This document shows, piece after piece, positions 15,754-17,865 of a stretch of 17,865 nt of DNA. This stretch comes from an uncultured Lachnospiraceae bacterium (GTDB taxonomy: Bacteria > Bacillota > Clostridia > Lachnospirales > Lachnospiraceae). Numbering within the stretch: position 1 is the stretch's first letter; each line of letters opens with the position of its first letter. The notes under the pieces were generated by a model. It had not been told where the DNA came from. It saw nothing but the letters and a program-made list of their open reading frames with translations, and did no database searches. Location: the NCBI GenBank assembly GCA_946183625.1, contig CAMHCL010000024.1, positions 1 through 17,865 on the forward strand, read 5' to 3'. A program made the translations under genes and the position numbers.

Positions 15754-17103
15754 TTGGCAATGAAGAAGAAGCCTGTTACAGGTATGAAGGATATACTTCC
15801 AAGGGAGATGGAGATTAGGGATTATGCTATAGGCCTTATAAAGGAAACATATAAGACTTATGGATTTACCTCTGTTGAGACTCCTGCAGTAGAGCATATC
15901 GAGAACCTGAGCAGTAATCAGGGTGGAGAAAATGAGAAGCTTATATTTAAAATTCTGAAGAGGGGCGACAAGCTTACATCGGCAGTTGGCAAGCTGGCTG
16001 ATGGTTCCGGTGATGGAGAGAATGCAGTCCCTGATGCAGGAATATTAACAGATAGTGGACTCCGCTATGACCTGACACTTCCTCTGTCCAGGTATTATTC
16101 AAATAACGCAAATGATCTCCCAAGCCCATTTAAGGCGCTTCAGATGGGAAATGTATGGCGTGCTGACAGACCACAGCGTGGCCGTTTCCGCCAGTTCATG
16201 CAATGTGATATAGACATATTGGGTGAGCCTGGAATAATTGCAGAGATCGAGCTTATACTTGCAACAACAACACTCCTTGGAAAGCTTGATTTTAAGAATT
16301 TTACTATCAGAATAAATGATAGACGTATACTTAAAGCTATGGCTGCGTACAGTGGCTTTGAAGAAAGCCAGTATGATACGGTATTCATAATACTCGATAA
16401 GATGGATAAGATCGGTCTTGAAGGAGTAAAGGAAGAACTCATCAAAGAAGGTTATGATGAGGCTGTAGTGGAGAAGTATCTGGGCCTATATGCACGCCTT
16501 GTAGGAGAAGAAGGAGAAAATGCTCCGGCCGTTTCCAACGACGACAAGGCTAAGATCAGCATAGAAAATATCAGATCCATAAAGGAAGAACTGGGCGACT
16601 TCCTTGATGGAGATGTTGCTGAGAATCTCTCAACTATCATTTCGAGCGTAGAGGGTGCAAAGGGTGCAGATTTCGGCATCAGCTTTGATCCAACCCTGGT
16701 TCGTGGTATGTCCTATTACACAGGACCTATATTTGAGATATCTATGGATGAGTACGGCGGCTCAGTCGGTGGTGGTGGAAGATATGATGAAATGATCGGA
16801 AAATTCACAGGCCAGCCTACACCTGCTGTTGGTTTCTCTATCGGATTTGAGAGAATCGTAATGCTTCTTCTTGAAAACAATTTCCAGGTTCCTGGAAGCG
16901 GTTCGAAGAAGGCATATCTAGTAGAGAAGAACATGCCTGCAGATAAGATGCAGAAGATAATGGCACTGGCTAAAGAGGAACGCGAGGCCGGCACCATCAT
17001 AAATGTATCTATCATGAAGAAGAACAAGAAGTTCCAGAAAGAGAAGATGCAGGAAGAGGGTTACACAGAATTCGTAGAATTCTTCGCAGACCGCGACTTT
17101 TAA
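15754..17103 (+). CDS. hisS: Histidyl-tRNA synthetase
   Basis: 449 residues from the TTG start. It ligates histidine to tRNA-His in the cytoplasm. The class II core is complete: GMKDILP (10-16), the RYDLTLPLSRYY segment (104-115), motif 2 from WRADRPQRGRFRQFMQCD (135-152), LVRGMSYYTGPIFEI (315-329), GGGGRYDEM (339-347) and motif 3 GFSIGFERIVML (360-371). RYDLT and QFMQCDIDI resemble eukaryotic/archaeal-style HisRS more than the RPEGT and QFHQLG forms of E. coli-type enzymes. About 70 residues follow motif 3, against roughly 110 in typical HisRS. The anticodon-binding domain therefore seems to lack its last strand and helix, ending at KKNKKFQKEKMQEEGYTEF and ten more residues. There is no sign of a frameshift after the stop. 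No T-box leader fits in the 39-base gap upstream, so it is read as an internal operon gene before aspS. Confidence 0.94.
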   Translation: MAMKKKPVTGMKDILPREMEIRDYAIGLIKETYKTYGFTSVETPAVEHIENLSSNQGGENEKLIFKILKRGDKLTSAVGKLADGSGDGENAVPDAGILTDSGLRYDLTLPLSRYYSNNANDLPSPFKALQMGNVWRADRPQRGRFRQFMQCDIDILGEPGIIAEIELILATTTLLGKLDFKNFTIRINDRRILKAMAAYSGFEESQYDTVFIILDKMDKIGLEGVKEELIKEGYDEAVVEKYLGLYARLVGEEGENAPAVSNDDKAKISIENIRSIKEELGDFLDGDVAENLSTIISSVEGAKGADFGISFDPTLVRGMSYYTGPIFEISMDEYGGSVGGGGRYDEMIGKFTGQPTPAVGFSIGFERIVMLLLENNFQVPGSGSKKAYLVEKNMPADKMQKIMALAKEEREAGTIINVSIMKKNKKFQKEKMQEEGYTEFVEFFADRDF

Positions 17104-17158
17104 GAAATTGGGATGAGATTGATGCCCAAAATGTAAACAAAAAACGGAGGAAACATAG

Positions 17159-17865
17159 ATGCAGTCTAGAACGCATACTTGCGGTGAATTAAGAAAAGAA
17201 AATGTCGGCGAGAAGGTAACTATCGTCGGCTGGATGGAAAATGTAAGAGAGGTTGGTGGAAGTCTTGCCTTTGTTGTAATGCGTGATTTCTACGGCATTA
17301 CTCAGGTGGTTGTTGAAACAGAGGAAATGATGTCTGTTATCAAGCCCCTCAACAAGGAATCTACACTCAAGATAACTGGTACAGTCAGAGAGAGAAGCAG
17401 CATAAATAATAAGATTCCTACAGGAGAGATAGAGATCGTTCCGGAATCAATAGAGGTTCTTGGTAAGAGCTATCATGCAGAGCTTCCATTTGAGATAAAC
17501 CATTCGAGAGAGGCTGACGAGACTTTCCGTCTTAAGTATCGTTATCTGGATCTTCGTAATCCTGAGGTTAAGAACAATATCGTGATGAGATGTAATGTTG
17601 TTGCAGCTCTTAGATCTGCAATGATCGCCCACGATTTTCTTGAGATAACAACACCTATCCTTACAGCTTCATCACCTGAAGGCGCTAGAGATTATCTGGT
17701 ACCTGCAAGAAAGCATCCGGGTAAGTTCTATGCACTGCCACAGGCTCCACAGCAGTTCAAGCAGCTGCTTATGACTGCAGGCTTTGACAGATATTTCCAG
17801 ATCGCACCTTGCTTCAGAGATGAGGATGCAAGAGGCGACCGTTCACCTGGAGAGTTCTACCAGCT
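17159..17865 (+). CDS. aspS: Aspartyl-tRNA synthetase (3' end outside window)
   Basis: The first 235 residues are visible; the frame runs off the right edge. ATG 17159 follows GGAGG (17146-17150) with eight-base spacing. The N-terminal OB-fold anticodon domain is clear: RTHTCGELR (4-12), GWMENVREVGG (24-34) and MRDFYGITQVVVE (41-53). The class II catalytic core begins with RYLDLRNPE (128-136) and continues with SSPEGARDYLVPARKHPGKF (171-190), ALPQAPQQFKQLLM (192-205) and motif 2, FQIAPCFRDEDARGDRSPGE (213-232). Motif 2 reads GDRSPGEFYQ where E. coli-type AspRS has ADRQPEFTQ, including one extra residue; I recall the RSP form from alphaproteobacterial and Lachnospiraceae AspRS. It charges tRNA-Asp with aspartate. 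It is 55 bases downstream of hisS and probably in the same operon, a common Firmicute pairing. Confidence 0.94.
   Translation, partial: MQSRTHTCGELRKENVGEKVTIVGWMENVREVGGSLAFVVMRDFYGITQVVVETEEMMSVIKPLNKESTLKITGTVRERSSINNKIPTGEIEIVPESIEVLGKSYHAELPFEINHSREADETFRLKYRYLDLRNPEVKNNIVMRCNVVAALRSAMIAHDFLEITTPILTASSPEGARDYLVPARKHPGKFYALPQAPQQFKQLLMTAGFDRYFQIAPCFRDEDARGDRSPGEFYQ

Noticed and set aside
17108..17129. TTGGG...CCCAA hairpin between hisS and aspS
   Set aside because: Only five pairs around a 12-base loop and no U-run; too weak to call a terminator or attenuator.
1..17865. CRISPR array, insertion sequence, tRNA/rRNA gene, toxin-antitoxin or defence genes
   Set aside because: No short direct-repeat array, transposase-like frame, terminal inverted repeats or RNA gene signature was seen; gene-free stretches are all 180 bases or less.

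Overview
The window looks like chromosome from a low-to-moderate GC Firmicute, most likely a clostridium of the Lachnospiraceae (Butyrivibrio/Roseburia-like). This rests on gene content and order: a fused SecDF followed by recJ, apt, a bifunctional rel, a glyoxalase-II-like hydrolase, hemZ, hisS and aspS. Strong GGAGG-type ribosome binding sites and the style of the HisRS and AspRS proteins agree. The family placement comes from memory, not from a search.

Layout. Bases 2-4612 (+ strand) hold the 3' part of a very large surface protein built from about ten Ig-like modules and anchored by one C-terminal membrane helix. A HAD-family phosphatase/phosphomutase starts directly after its stop codon. 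Bases 4636-6378 (- strand) hold a 580-residue regulator with two clear Cro/C1-type helix-turn-helix segments, a possible degenerate third, and a long C-terminal region of unknown function. It converges on the HAD gene, and its likely terminator lies inside the HAD coding sequence. A 180-base divergent intergenic region (6379-6558) carries a good extended -10 promoter for secDF and a weaker candidate for the regulator. Bases 6559-17865 (+ strand) are a tightly packed housekeeping series: secDF, a strong hairpin, then recJ, apt, rel, the MBL hydrolase, hemZ, hisS and aspS, which runs off the right edge. No gap without a gene exceeds 180 bases.

How the genes fit together. SecDF aids protein export. 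RecJ is a 5'-3' single-strand DNA exonuclease. Apt salvages adenine. Rel makes and degrades (p)ppGpp. The MBL protein is probably a thiolester hydrolase, HemZ is a radical-SAM protein of the coproporphyrinogen dehydrogenase family, and HisRS and AspRS charge tRNA. The cluster from recJ onward reads as one operon with gaps of 4-55 bases.

I do not see a defence island, mobile element, CRISPR array, RNA gene or other clearly new system. The least explained items are the multi-HTH regulator, the modular surface protein, the hairpin between secDF and recJ, and the non-canonical sequence types of the two adjacent tRNA synthetases.
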